Positions 1-12,386 of a stretch of DNA of 64,000 nucleotides are shown here, one piece after another (positions within the stretch are counted from its first letter, which is position 1; every line of letters starts with the position of its first letter). The stretch lies in the NCBI GenBank assembly GCA_023053545.1, contig JAKZAN010000006.1, positions 8,195,851 to 8,259,850 on the forward strand, given 5' to 3'. Source of the stretch: Lepidurus packardi. Taxonomy: Eukaryota; Arthropoda; Branchiopoda; Notostraca; Triopsidae. Position numbers and translations under genes: made by a program. The notes beneath the pieces were generated by a model. That model saw only the letters and a program-made list of their open reading frames with translations. It was not told where the DNA came from and searched no databases.

Positions 1-93
1 GACTAGGCTCCTGGTGTAGATAAACGTGAAATTTCTTATGTTTAATTGCGTAAATTAGACACTAATAAATGCTTTATTTTCGCATACAATTAG

Positions 94-3000
94 ATCAATC
101 CTGTCGAATGGCTCGCTATATTTTAATAGCGTAATCCATACACGTAACGAGCGTCCAGATGAAGGAATCTACCAATGTGTGGCATCTTCACCCACTGTGG
201 GCCACATCGTTAGCAGAACGGCCAAACTCCAAGTCGCTGGTGAGCTCATTAACATTATTCTGAGTTAAGTTTTATCCCTGTGTCGAATTATCCTCCCTTT
301 TTGGCTTAACGTCATAAGTATTCTGAAGTCGTCAAGGGACTCGGGCTATGGAACGACGAACGGGGGAGCGATGGGGGGGGGGGGGGGGGGGGGAGGGGGT
401 TCATGAACCACGTTAGGCAAGCGTTATGAGAAGCTCACGTGCGAGTAATCAACCGCTTGACATGAGTTAGCATAACTTAGGAAAAGCTGAAGCTTGCGCT
501 TGTCGCAATTCCCATGTGTGCTCCCAGAAAAATAAAATCTGCTTGAAACCCGTTGAGATTTTTCCTTAGATCTGCTCGCGCCGTAATTCATTACCACGTA
601 AAAGAGAGAGAGAAATAGCCCTTTCATCTATTTTCTTATATTTCGTGATATTTCCTTCAATCCTATTGTAATTCGAAGCTAAAAGTTGTATAAACCGACT
701 AGAAAGTAGGATTACCTTGAATATATGGAACAATGATGAGGGTGAAGAATTCTTCGATGAATTCTTTGATGTTCGATGTGCATTCTTTGAACAGTGCTCT
801 CAGGGTATAAAGCATAAGCGTGAGGCTAGGAGATGAGTTTGGGCCTTAAGCGAAATGGACTCAAGAAAATACAGTATTTTTTTTAACAGCTTAGAGCACA
901 GGCCACCAAAGAAGACACTTAGTCTTAGGAAATAGAGCAAAATATCTAGTTTCAAAATGTATTTCTCTTGGCATCATGCGCGGATTAGTCATTAAGCTAT
1001 TAAAAAGAGATATATAAAAAAATCGGGTCGCTTGGATTTTAACGTCGCAGACGTATCGGTGTCTGTTTTAAGCGTGCGAGTAAACAGTAACAGTGGGAAC
1101 AAGCGCGATAAGTCGTGCCTGATACGTCGATGACGTCATGACCAAAAAACTTTGCATGCCAACAACTCAATTCGACAAAATGAGAAGGAAGTCCATCGGT
1201 TTTCCTAAAAACCCTAACAAGTGATGTTGGTAGCAATTAGCTTCTTAAGCTCTTTTTTATGTACGTTTGCAAGTTGGATTACTTTTAATAGTTGTAACCG
1301 TTAGGAGAAGACTAATGTTTTATTTTCAAATTTGTGTAGTTTTGCCAAGATTTTTGAAAGAGCCCACGGATATTAGTGTACCTCTTGGACATACCGCTCG
1401 ACTGCCCTGTCAAGTCACGGCTACGCCCCCTGCTCTAATCCAGTGGCTCAAGGAAGACCAGCCGTTAGAACTGGATCTCTCACGAATGCTCGTGTTGCCT
1501 TCAGGAGCGCTGGAAATCAGCAGCGTTGTTCCGAGCGACGCAGGCCGATATGCGTGCAACACTACGAGTTTGGATAAACACGCTCTAAGCTCTGCGGCCT
1601 GGATCCGAGTGCTCCCTACGCCACAAGGCAAATATTTTGCTTCTCATATTTTTTTGTTACTTCTTAATTTTAAAATTAATTACACGTGTGTCGTAGCAAA
1701 ACTCCTTTGGAGATAGTAATTTATACAGAGGTTTCTTTTCTAATCATCGTAAATAGAAACCGGGGAAACTGAACCGCCCACGTTTATTGCCGAGCCAAAA
1801 AATATGGTCGTTTTAGAAGGCAACACCGTCACGTTAGATTGTGCCGCTAATGGAAACCCACGACCTTGGATAACATGGTTGAAGGATGGCAATACTATTG
1901 ATGTCGAGTAAGGACGAAGGGAAGATACATTTTTGGGCTCCGTCCATGGAATTAATTTTTCTTGTTTCTTCGCTTCTGTAGCCATTTGGATAGCCGATTC
2001 ATCAAGGTTGGCATGGGGAATTTGCAAATTAGTCAAGTTCACGAGTTGGACGCAGGCATGTACCAGTGCAGAGCAGAGAATTCCGAAGATTCTGTCGATG
2101 TGATAGCTAACTTGGAAGTCCATGGTAACAACTCCGGGTCTTTGGTTAATAATTCATTTTGGAAAACTAATATTGACGTACATTTTGTAGTTACTCCGCG
2201 CTTTGTTAAGAAGCCGCAGAATGTAGCGGCGCTGGAAAAAGAAGATGCGGAGTTAGAGTGCGACATTTATGGCAGGCCAGAGGCGACTATACAGTGGATG
2301 AAAAATGGCGACCCAATTATCGCTAGCGAATATTTTCAGGTGTGTACCGTATCAAGTTTTATAATAATTAGAAACATGACTTTTTTTTTTTTTCTTAAAT
2401 CGCGAATATGTTAGGTAAAACAGCCCAAGGTATAAGTTACAGTATCAGAGGCAGAATAATGAAATTAAACAGGCATTATAACTAAAAACCGAATCGTATA
2501 TCTAATTTATATCTCAGGAATTGACATTAAACATCTAAATCGGACTTTTAAACCCAACAAATCAAGGTTCCTGCCTTGTTTAACTATCATAAGCATAGGG
2601 ACCAAAAGTATATGTACACTAGGTATGGGCGGTGATTTTTAGCCCGGAATTTAGTGTTGTTGGTTGTTTCGATAACCAGTTCCTTGTTTTCGTTTCTTTT
2701 TAAATTAATTTCTGAGCATAGTCGATTGTGCACTGTCAACGATAATTTTTCTTTTATTATTGCGGGTAGTAGGAATCCAACGCAATGTAGTGCACCTTTT
2801 TTACAGTATTTTCGCTTTTGTGTTAAATAATCGGTTTTAATAAATGAATAATAAAGATATTTTTGCTCCATTAGATTGTGAATGGTCACAATTTGCGGAT
2901 CTTGGGCTTGGTGGCATCCGATGCTGGCATTTATCAATGCATGGGTTCCAACACGGCTGGTAATGTGCAAGCCGCAGCGCAGTTACGCATGCTTGAGCCA

Positions 3001-6000
3001 GGTACGTTTCCGTTTTATGAATCCTATTTTCCCCCCATGTCCCTTGCCTTGCCTCTACGTGACCAAACATTTTTAGCATTATTATTTTTGCGTTAAGCTT
3101 TCGGCGCTCGCTTTCTATCCCTGTGGTAAGAAAGATAAGCAATAGATGTAAAGTTGCAAAAATTAGTTGATAGTGAATAGTAATTTAGACTTGCTTCATT
3201 TTTTTGCAAATCAACATGATTTTTTTAGTAAGGCTTGATGGCATGATTCTGTGTCGCACGACTAATGGCAACCATGTTTTCCTCCCTTCCCTTTCCATTT
3301 GTTTTTATTTCGGCTACTTCTTTCTGCTGTGGCCCACAATCCCAATACTTGGCCTGCATGTTTGTCGATTGGTCCCCATGCACGCGCCTGTGTGTACGTA
3401 GAATCGTCGTCAGCCACGCCCATGCCTGCAGTAACCACGCCCGCGGATCTAGGAGAACGTCCCGCCAACAAAGATGTCCCCTCTGCCCCTCGAGAGTTGG
3501 ATGCTGCCATCATATTGGCCCGATTCGTTACCTTGAAATGGAAAGAGCCCATCAAAACCAATGGCAACATCTTTGCTTATTCCGTGTTCTACAAACAAGA
3601 CGGCTCGGAAAGGTAAAGTGACTTTTTAAGTTGTTCTTAATTTTATTTTGTTTTTCTGTGCCTTCGTTTTTGGTAAAGGAAATAAGAGTAAACCTTTCGT
3701 GGGCTTTGTTTTATGGGTGTTTTTCGCTAGTTGGGTTCAAACGTTACTAAGAAATTATTTTTAGGGAACGCGTTGTGAATACGAGCCGCTCTCGTCTCGA
3801 AGAAGTCAGCGTACAGGGCCTCGTGCCAGACAAGAAGTATTATATGCGAGTTGTGGCCATCAATCAACACGGAGCCGGAGAATCTTCGCCGATAATCGAG
3901 CTCCACACCCAAAGCGAAGCCAACATGTTGGGTCCACCTGTCAATTTATCTGTCACTGCCACTTCGCCCACAAGTATCTTAGCCACATGGCAGCCGCCTC
4001 AGTTAAACACGGGGCTACCCATTGTCAGATACAAGCTTTTCTACATGGAGGTATTACACGTAATTTGATGTCTTTGTCTCAGTTTCTCGTGTTTTTCGAT
4101 TCTTATTTTTTTTAATCTTGAAGGGCAATGGCGACCAAAAAGAGAGCTTAAAAAGTAGTCATATATAGTAAAGCGAACAATCTAATCTCTACTGATGTGT
4201 TTCTTCAGTCATGCCCGAAATAGTAATATTAAGCCCTTAAAGAAAGAATTTTCGAAAAATAGCGTACGTTGCTTTCTGACGTCTCAGACTTTTCGAAGTA
4301 CTTGCGAGCTTAGTTCAAAACGGAAATAAACAGTAACTATGAGAACAAGCATCGTAAGCCACGCCAAAACACATCTGTGACGGCATAACCAGAAGTTTGC
4401 ATGCCAATAAATCGTGAAGGGCTAATCTGTATCCGTCGAAATCTCGAACGTGAGATTTTGGTGGCTGTTACCCTTTGGATTACTCAGATGTAAGTTAACG
4501 TTCCATATCATCCTTTAGGCGGGGTCTGGGGAAGAACACGAGGTGGTGACTTCGGAAGCGTGGCATAATATACATAACTTAAAGAAATTCAGCGATTATG
4601 GGGTTTGGGTGGTTGCGTTCACGGAACAGGGACCCGGCTCCAGTACAGATGACTTAACGGTCCGTACTCTATCGGATGTCCCTTCTCTGATTCCCCAGAA
4701 CGTTGTGGCGGAAGCAGCCAGCTCTACTGTAAGTTGTGCAGATGCTTAGTTTGTGTTTATTGACGTCAGTAATAAATATCCTTTGATTTCTTATTTATAT
4801 AGAGCGTCATTGTGCGATGGGAGCCGCCACCTAAAGAACACCAAAACGGGGTTATCACGGGTTATAAGATCCGGTACAAGCCGAAAGGCCGGGGCCGAGG
4901 TCCAGGCAATGCTAATTTGGGTGGTTTGATAGCCACGACGGACGGGAGCAGAAGATTACACGCCTTGACGGGATTAACGCGTGGAACGGAATACCAAATC
5001 AAAGTGTCAGCTTTGACGGTCAATGGTTCTGGGCCAGCCACGGATTGGATCACTGCCGAGACGTTTGAAAATGACCTAGACGAAGGCCAAGTTCCTGAAC
5101 CACCTTCGTCTTTACGCGGTAATTCATTTCGTAGGGAGAAAAATGTTCAGAATGGACATTGGGAAATTAAAACGGTTTCTTACGTTCTTGTAGCACGTCC
5201 TTCCACAAACGCAATCACCGTTAACTGGACACCGCCTTCAAATCAGAATATCATGGTGCGAGGATACACTATTGGCTGGGGGAAAGGTATCCCAGATGCG
5301 TACACCAAACTCGTGGATGGCAAGCAGCGATCTTACTCAATAGATAATCTTGGTAAGAAACGCCTGCTTTCAAAAGTTGACCGTACTAAACTTCTGCAAA
5401 CATTTTTACAGAGGCCAACTCAGAGTACGTCATTAGTTTACGCGCCTACAATCAAATGGGTGATGGAAGACCGATCTACGAAACTGTGCGAACTCGAGAA
5501 GAAGCTACTCCAGAGCCGTTGACACCTTTAATACCACCTGTAGGTCTCAAGGCTATCGTACTTTCTGCCACGACAGTAGTACTATATTGGACTGATACAA
5601 CTTTACCGCGTAACCAGGTAGAATTCGCTTAAGAAAAAGGGCTCTGGTTTTACCGTTATTTCTTGTATTTTTTTTTTCACAGCTCGTCACTGATGCTAGA
5701 TATTATACTGTTCGATTTACATCAACGCATACGTCGTTAAGTCCGAGGTATCGTTATTTGAACGCCACGGACCTTAATTGCATGTTGGATGATTTAAAGC
5801 CTAATACTCAGTACGAGTTTACCGTCAAAGTGATCAAGGTAATAATTCGCGTAAACATGCAAAAGGGGAAGAAATGCGTTAATTTTGTCCACTGTAGAGT
5901 CGACGGGAAAGTCCGTGGAGCTTGGTTGTACTTAATGCAACGGAAGAGTACATGCCTACATCCGCCCCTCGTGATTTGACGGTTGTGGCCATGGAAGATA

Positions 6001-8681
6001 ATCCCACAGTGGTCAACCTGAATTGGCAGCCTCCAAAACAGCCAAACGGCCAAATTACAGGCTACGTTATTTTTTATACCACGGATCAAACCCAGCGTGA
6101 CCGCGATTGGGTCGTAGAAGGAGTTGTGGGTGATAAGATGACCACCACTTTAAAAGGATTGACACCCGAAACGACGTACTTTTTCAAGATCCAGGCACGC
6201 AATAAGAAAGGTTATGGGCCCCTGTCCAACACGGTCACATTTAAAACGAGTCCGAGTAAGTCGCTCCTTTTGTCTTTTTGCATTGGTAGGTTAATTTTAG
6301 CCTTTGTCTTCTCCCGCATGCCATTTAACGTAATCCAAACACTCAGAGAAACAGACATGGAGCCTTATAAGGCTTGTCTGCGGAGAGAAATGTGTACCCT
6401 TTTCTAGCTCTTTTCTATTAAAAATTCATGCCATATTCAAGCGTGTGTATCGCACGAGTTTATGATTTGTTCTTTTTTATGTGACAATAGGTAATGGCAT
6501 GGTCGTGAGTGACCCCAGTACTGGTGCACGAGGTGGGTCCTTTTTTTTTGCCTTGCTATTTCTGTTTTTAGTAACCAAGTGCTACTTGATTGATGCAATT
6601 TTAAAATCCTGAGGCGAAAGGAGTTTATGACGCCTCTTTTTTAATGCGTAGACGGACGAGTGTTTTCCAACACAACTTTGTTCATCATACTGGGCGTGGC
6701 AGCAGCGATTATCATAATTTTGGGCGCTGTTTTGGCGTTCGTTTTTTGCAAGCGTTGTCCTAACTCCGCTAATCAAACACCAGATCGATCCAAGAAAGGG
6801 TAAGTTAGTGAAATTTTGGCTGGGGCATTTTTGAACTAACGCCAAGTGGCTCTGTTTTTTCTCATTCCCTTGTCAGGTACGTGAAAGGAAACGTAAAAGG
6901 GAAGCTGACTAAGGCCGACAATCCCCCTGATTTGTGGATCCATCATGACCAAATGGAAATGAAGGGGATTGAAAAGGGTCAACGCTCGGGATCCTCTTCC
7001 AATGTGTCGCCCATGCCCCGACACTCGCAAGATTTGGATACGCTCGACAGCAGCCGTGCTTTGAATCCTGCAGATTCTTTAGACCGGAGAGGCTACGTAA
7101 CGGCCTATGCGGGTAAGGAATTCAGGCTCGTCGTGTTGTTGTTGGCATGCCTCTTGACTTTCGTTTTTTATTTGTGCGGTTCAACTTATTAAACAGTAAC
7201 AGATGGAATAGCATTAGCACTCGTAATTTTCCGTTCACTGGACTTGTTTCATCCCTTGCCCTGTTTCGTTTGTGTGTTTTTCGTTTGCATGGCTCGTTTG
7301 CGTAATAAGGCGGTTCCCATTCTGACTGTAACGGCCGAAATTCTTTGCGCCGCCCAGCCAAACCCAAGTCGCTGCTTATGGCTGTTGTCAATCAGCCCCA
7401 CATGCAACGTACGTACCTATTTGCTCTCCCTATATAGTTTTTTGACTGCATTGTATGGCCGTTTCGTGAAAATCGGAACGACAGAGTAATTTATGGTATT
7501 CTTGTAGCGGTGGCTACGGCTACGGCATTACCAAATGGAAGTCTTGCGACTGCCCCGGATGTGCGAGACCAGCAAGGACCACGCCCGGTTTATCCCAAGA
7601 CGCAGTATCATACCGCCCGAGCTCACGTAACAGTGGACCCTTCCGGTAAAGCGGTTTTTAGTTTTTTAATTCATTGTGCTAATTAAACTGTTGCAATTAA
7701 GCTTTTCAATGACAATATGTCTGGAGAAAATTAGAAATTTCATTTTTCATTACTTTCAGTAAATTACAAAGACACCAGAGTTCTTTGTTATATTTATTAA
7801 TGAATAATTCTAGGAATGATGAGTAATTTTGTTGGACTTTTAAAGGTCAACCTTCAGAAAGTGCGTACAGTACTCAAAGCAGCAGCTATGACAGCCGCTC
7901 AAGTCTCATCAGCGCTGCCCCAACCTTGCCGCCTATTGCGGTGCACGTGGGAGGTGTAGCTGCGGGAAACAGTGCTTTACCTCCTCCTGCTCAACAGTCG
8001 CCCGCGTACAGCACGTCGTCTGGCGACACCTCAGCTTCAGCAATAGCTATGGCTAAAAGACCTCATGGCCATCCGCTCAAAAGCTTTACTGTTCCCGCCC
8101 CTCCTCCTCAGATCACAGCTCCCAAGCATATGGGTAAAAGTCTGATTTGTGATTTTTCAGAATCGCCTTCCTGTGATCCCAATCAAGCTGATTTAATTAG
8201 TTTTCTTTGTCATTCTTAGTATCTCCTTTGGCATCTAGAGCCGGAGCTTCAGCTTCAGTGAACTCCAGCCCGTATAAAAAGGCGGTGGGACCACCGCCGA
8301 TGTCACCTACTCCTAATCAGAATCAAGCTCCGCCCAGAACTGCCAAACCCGCCATGGAAATGGTGAAGGAGCGATTGCAGGTAAGATGTTCTGAATTTAA
8401 GTTTATAACATAAAAACGATAGCATGCTATGAAGCGTTGCGAAGTTGCAGTACCTGACCTTTTGGGGTAAACTCATCACCAACTTTTAATTGCATTGCTA
8501 TGTATGCTTGGTTGGAGCGCAACGACAAGTTTTCTTTTTCGAGGGATACTAATCGACCCTCCTTTGACTTTTGTATGTCTTGCAGCCGTCGTACAGCACG
8601 GAAGAACTCACTCAGGAGATGGCCAACTTAGAAGGACTGATGCGAGACTTAAATGCTATTACGGCGTCGGATTTTAATTAG
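94..8681 (+). CDS. fra: Frazzled/DCC/neogenin netrin receptor, 5'-truncated by the window edge
   Basis: Single-pass receptor for netrin that steers axons and cells. Visible exons: 94-239, 1340-1627, 1757-1907, 1982-2124, 2191-2339, 2875-3001, 3402-3612, 3765-4050, 4519-4728, 4803-5118, 5194-5352, 5412-5617, 5683-5838, 5898-6255, 6491-6532, 6652-6799, 6877-7112, 7508-7645, 7846-8133, 8220-8380, 8586-8681. Phases close throughout and give 1337 residues. Order: end of Ig1 (GIYQCVASSP), Ig2-Ig4, six FN3 domains, a 42-nt exon, a membrane helix followed by CKRC in exon 16, then a cytoplasmic tail with the P1-like segment PPDLWIHHDQMEMK, proline-rich stretches and the C-terminal P3 motif (LTQEMANLEGLMRDLNAI). 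Four Ig plus six FN3 plus P1/P3 is the DCC/Frazzled architecture; Robo differs. Signal peptide and the first half of Ig1 lie upstream of the window. Intron 2 is GC-AG. Identification is very secure; exact borders are sequence-based. Confidence 0.95.
373..393 (+). repeat. Poly-G run in frazzled intron 1
   Basis: A run of 21 consecutive G residues, in an intron. Such runs can form G-quadruplexes but are also typical places for length error in an assembly. Confidence 0.8.
1041..1139. repeat. Small MITE-like repeat, copy 1 (frazzled intron 1)
   Basis: This stretch starts AACGTCGCAGACG and ends with a GACGTC-containing inverted end. It shares an internal block (TAAACAGTAAC, then GAACAAGC, TTTGCATGCCAA just outside) with the copy at 4278-4383. 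No coding content. Interpreted as a non-autonomous DNA element with terminal inverted repeats near CGTCACAGACG. Confidence 0.55.
1628..1756 (+). other. GC-AG intron of frazzled
   Basis: The donor reads CCACAAG/GCAAAT and the acceptor AAATAG/AAACC. No GT donor lies nearby that keeps the frame, whereas the GC donor joins the codons for ...PTPQ to ETGEPP-like sequence in phase 1 and links Ig2 to Ig3 without gap. GC-AG introns are a known minor class; this donor departs from the usual GCAAGT. Confidence 0.8.
4278..4383. repeat. Small MITE-like repeat, copy 2 (frazzled intron 8)
   Basis: Ends GACGTCTCAGAC and CATCTGTGACGG are inverted relative to one another. The interior (AAACAGTAACTATGAGAAC) is clearly related to the copy at 1041-1139, and both are followed by TTTGCATGCCAA. 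It occupies a frazzled intron and does not disturb the exon phases. Confidence 0.6.
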
Positions 8682-9572
8682 AAGACTCAAGTGTAATTGG
8701 TAGTGTAGTGCAAATGGAAAGGAAAATGCTCAGCATTTTTTACCGCCAAACTCATGTTCCTCAGCTCCCTTTGCAAAAATCCTCATGCACAAACACTTTT
8801 GGGTTTCCATTTTACAAGATTATTGGAGTTTTTCCTTCCAATTCAAGCAAATTGTTAATTTACCGTCTGCGACCATTCGTGTTTTATTGTTTATTTTTTT
8901 AGCTGTGTCCATTAAGAATCTCACACCTGTTCTTATTTGACTCTAATCCTATGACCGTTTCTGGTATAATTCCACACATTTCTCTGATTAATGTTTTAAC
9001 TTACTGACCCCCCTTACAACGCATCAGTTGTCCCTGGCAGCCGTCAAACTATTTTGTTGCAATCGAAATTATAGACTTGTACAAAGTAAAGGATTTGGAG
9101 CTAGAGCGTGTAGTTAGATACTCAAAAGGCTTGAAGAGTGAATGTGCTGAAAGGGGAGATCCTGAGTTCTTGGGTTTATGTGCGTTGACAATTGGAATGA
9201 TTGATTATGTTGTGGATGACCAGTCCATGTGCCTCTTTTTGTAGTAGCTCATAAGCGTTCACCAGATTTTAGATAAAAGTCTACAAAGACGTCCCTTGAC
9301 TTTGAGAAAAAAGGAAGCTTGCTGTTCTGTGCGGCAATACATCTGATGAATTGGAGGAAAAGGGTCTCTTGACCTGATTGACACTTACTGATTATGTATT
9401 CACGCATCTTTCCGGACAGCGACTTTGTTAACGAGTTACCTGAATGCATTCAGGTTCCTGCGCTCATCAAAGTTTATTTGCAAAGGGCAGAATTCAAGAG
9501 ATGGTATTTCACCGGTGGTTTTAAGGGCAGAATTCACTGTAACCAGACGCTTTACTTGACTCGTTGGCAGAC
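8682..9572. other. Intergenic, frazzled to ionotropic receptor
   Basis: I see no coding exon here. The first part is presumably the frazzled 3' UTR and the last part the upstream region of the receptor gene. A short direct repeat (AGGGCAGAATTCA) occurs twice near 9486 and 9524. Confidence 0.5.
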
Positions 9573-11345
9573 ATGGGGCCCAAATGGTGGTGCTTGTGTA
9601 TGTTAGTTATCGTAAACCTTCTAAGAGATGGAAGTACGTTAAGTTTAACGAGTGCTTTACAAACTCTAGATTTTCCTGATTGCGTTGCAATCTTGTTGGA
9701 TGATTATCTGCCTGACAGTTACGTCAGGCAGGTTTTGCAGGCGGTACACATCCCTTACGTGTTAATTTTTCGCCTAAACCAACTAACCACTTTTCTCGGA
9801 ATCCACAACTGTAAAATGAGGCTGACTATGTTTACTCGCTGCAGCTTTTCATACCAGGCGGTCGAGCATACGTTTGCCTCGACGGAATTTGACGTGGTAG
9901 GGACTGTCGTTATGATTAGCCTGAACCCACATTGCAGTAAAAGGGATTTACTGGCTAACGATCCGGGTTTGAAAGAGCTAAAGCACCTTGTTTATATCAA
10001 ACGGGTACTACCAAAACCTTGTGCTGGTATTCCGTGCTTCAAACGAAGTGACGCGACGTTCAGAACGATTGTCTTTAGATCGAAACCCTCCATCCACCAG
10101 AAAACACTTCGACTGGCGTTATTTCATCATGAGCCGAGCATCATTCTCGACGAAGCCCACCACCAGCGCCGCACTTACCGGGGCTGTGAAGTAGAGCTTA
10201 TCAAAACCTTTACGGAATTGCATAAGTTTCGCCTCGAATACGTAGATATTCCCATGGACGAAAAATGGGGCGCTAAAACTCGATCTGGTCAATGGACCGG
10301 CCTCGTGGGCAAAGTCAATGAAAGCCAAGTGGACTTTGGTATTGGGAATGTATTTATGACGCCACATTATATGGAGGCAGTGGACATGTCTTATCCTTTT
10401 GACACGGAGTGTGCCGTTTTCCTCGTTCCTGGCCCGGTCACCACTCCTCGGTGGCAAGCTTTACTTCAGCCTTTCTCTTGGCAAGTCTGGCTTCTCACGT
10501 TCGTGGTTTTCGTAATTGTCGGGATGTCTTTACCGACGCTATCGGAAATCTATGATTCTCTGATAAAGAAACATCCTGGTGGGTTTTATCGACGGTGGGG
10601 TTCAGCATACTTTTATTCATGCCAAATGGTGACCGGAATTACTTCAGGAGGACACGATTTAGGAAACCCATGGCCCATTCGACTTTATATTAGTTTGTTG
10701 TGGGCGTTTTTTTTCTTGTTGACCACCGATTACCGGGCGGTTTTGACAGCCTTTTTGTCCTTTCCGTCCATGACTATTCCCATTGATAATGGAATTCAAT
10801 TATTGCAAAGTAGACTTGAATGGGGTGGAATGGAAGCTGTCAATGTTTTCAAACACTCGGAGACGCCCATCGACATCCTCTTGAACCAGAGCTTTAAAGT
10901 TTTCACTAATGCAGATATCCAACAAGGTGTCAATTTGGTAGCTGAAGGCAAATTTGCCTTAATGGAAAACCGCAGGTGGGTGCAATTTATCGTAGCTACG
11001 TCATACCAGGAAAACCTGCACGTTACACAGACGTGTTTTTCTGCCATTCCCGTTGCCGTGGTTTTGCCACGACCATCCGAAATTAAGCCCTTATTGAACC
11101 GGTACATCTTTCGTTTAAAAAGCACAGGGCTCTTTGATTATTGGGCGGAAACGACTGCGCGCGATGGGCGAAGCCTTGCCTTGGCAGCATCTCTGAACAT
11201 AACGTCTCGTGCAACAGAAAAGGATTCGCTTATTTTTTCCCTGTATAAACTACAAGGCGCATTCTATTTATTGATATTTGGTTATGTACCTGCCTTGTTA
11301 GCCTTTTGTGGCGAAAAGATTCAGTGTTTAAAACGCTCGAAATGA
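9573..11345 (+). CDS. Ionotropic receptor (divergent iGluR family chemoreceptor)
   Basis: Ligand-gated cation channel subunit of the protostome IR family, presumably in chemosensory dendrites. The first ATG of the frame (9573) precedes a hydrophobic leader (MGPKWWCLCMLVIVNLL), giving 590 residues in one exon. Order: N-terminal region to about 175; S1 ligand half about 177-290 (LRLALFHHEPS onward); TM1 about 303-322 (VWLLTFVVFVIVG); pore loop about 342-362; TM2 about 369-392 (YISLLWAFFFLLTTDYRAVL); S2 half to about 552; TM3 about 562-580. The S1 position that carries the glutamate-binding Arg in iGluRs (T..R..xVDxS) is Tyr here (TPHYMEAVDMS), as in many tuning IRs, so glutamate is unlikely to be the ligand. 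The ligand cannot be inferred, and I cannot place it in a named IR subfamily. An untranslated 5' exon is possible. Confidence 0.88.
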   Translation: MGPKWWCLCMLVIVNLLRDGSTLSLTSALQTLDFPDCVAILLDDYLPDSYVRQVLQAVHIPYVLIFRLNQLTTFLGIHNCKMRLTMFTRCSFSYQAVEHTFASTEFDVVGTVVMISLNPHCSKRDLLANDPGLKELKHLVYIKRVLPKPCAGIPCFKRSDATFRTIVFRSKPSIHQKTLRLALFHHEPSIILDEAHHQRRTYRGCEVELIKTFTELHKFRLEYVDIPMDEKWGAKTRSGQWTGLVGKVNESQVDFGIGNVFMTPHYMEAVDMSYPFDTECAVFLVPGPVTTPRWQALLQPFSWQVWLLTFVVFVIVGMSLPTLSEIYDSLIKKHPGGFYRRWGSAYFYSCQMVTGITSGGHDLGNPWPIRLYISLLWAFFFLLTTDYRAVLTAFLSFPSMTIPIDNGIQLLQSRLEWGGMEAVNVFKHSETPIDILLNQSFKVFTNADIQQGVNLVAEGKFALMENRRWVQFIVATSYQENLHVTQTCFSAIPVAVVLPRPSEIKPLLNRYIFRLKSTGLFDYWAETTARDGRSLALAASLNITSRATEKDSLIFSLYKLQGAFYLLIFGYVPALLAFCGEKIQCLKRSK

Positions 11346-12386
11346 TTAACTAAGGGTAATAGAGTTCACTGTACGCATTGTAGGTAATAGTTTAATACAA
11401 GAATGATAGCGTTTTCCATTCATAATTGAACTGGAGTTCATTTCCACAAACCTAGTGCTGTCATGTCGTTTGTGACGCAGCATAACGTACTCGAATAGAG
11501 GCGGGGAATAACCACGTAGACGTCGGCTTTTCCATTGCCCTCCCACCGCATTTTACCGCTCTCGCAGCTGCAAGGGCATGAATGGCGTTTTGGTTGGGAG
11601 GGAAAGGTGAGGTGGAAAAGAGGAGGGTAACTTCAAGGTTTTCGTCCTCCCGCACCACCTCCTTCCTAAGATCTTATACTCGGGAGGGTCTGTAGGCGTC
11701 GGGTGCTTCTGAAAAACCGGAAAGGCCAAAAGGAGCCGTAGAGAGAAGTTGGGGCGAGGAGGGGGGGAGACTAGGGCGTGAAAGAGGTGGTCGGAGGAGG
11801 TAGACTTGTTTACAACGCAGAAGAGGAGGATAGGGAAGGACATGAGCATACTTTCTGTTTCTCCTTGTCGTGTTATCAGACTGCCTCAAGTTTATATTGC
11901 AGATGTTTGTTACCTAACCAGTAAGCATATGTGCATATTGTTCAGTGAAAGTAAGCCAATATTAGTTGTTTCTAGGTGCGTCGATTAGAGTGTGAATGAG
12001 TGCGACGCGCATACAGCAAAATTAGAAGCATCTGCGTCTACGCGTAGTTACGTGACTCGTAAAAAAAGCGCAACGTGGTAGGCCACCTATTTTGGACATA
12101 TTTTAAGAACGAGCTCTGTCATTTGACTTGCAATGCTAGACGCTTAATCAGTCAGAAAAAAACCGCTGCTGTATCATTCCAAGATGCTTTTTTGTGGACG
12201 TAAACTCAACCATGGGCCAGGGTTGGAATTACGGGAACAGCAGAGAGCGTGGAGATAATCTTAGAACCATTGCTATTACTATTGACGAGGAAAACTTGTG
12301 TTAGTGCAATCCGGCTGCTGCTACCTTTGGCTTTTTACATGTATCTTAAGTACTAAGCAAAGCCTGGAGACTCTAAAAAGCCCAAA
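11346..12386. other. Intergenic, ionotropic receptor to IRS
   Basis: No coding exon is visible. Roughly 11577-11835 is strikingly G+A-rich on the plus strand (long runs of GAGG/GGGAGG), which creates spurious proline-rich frames on the minus strand. The right part should hold the IRS promoter and 5' UTR, but I recognise no specific site. Confidence 0.5.

Noticed and set aside
11553..11889. Overlapping proline-rich minus-strand frames
   Set aside because: Produced by strand-biased G+A-rich DNA; no start context, splice sites or family resemblance.
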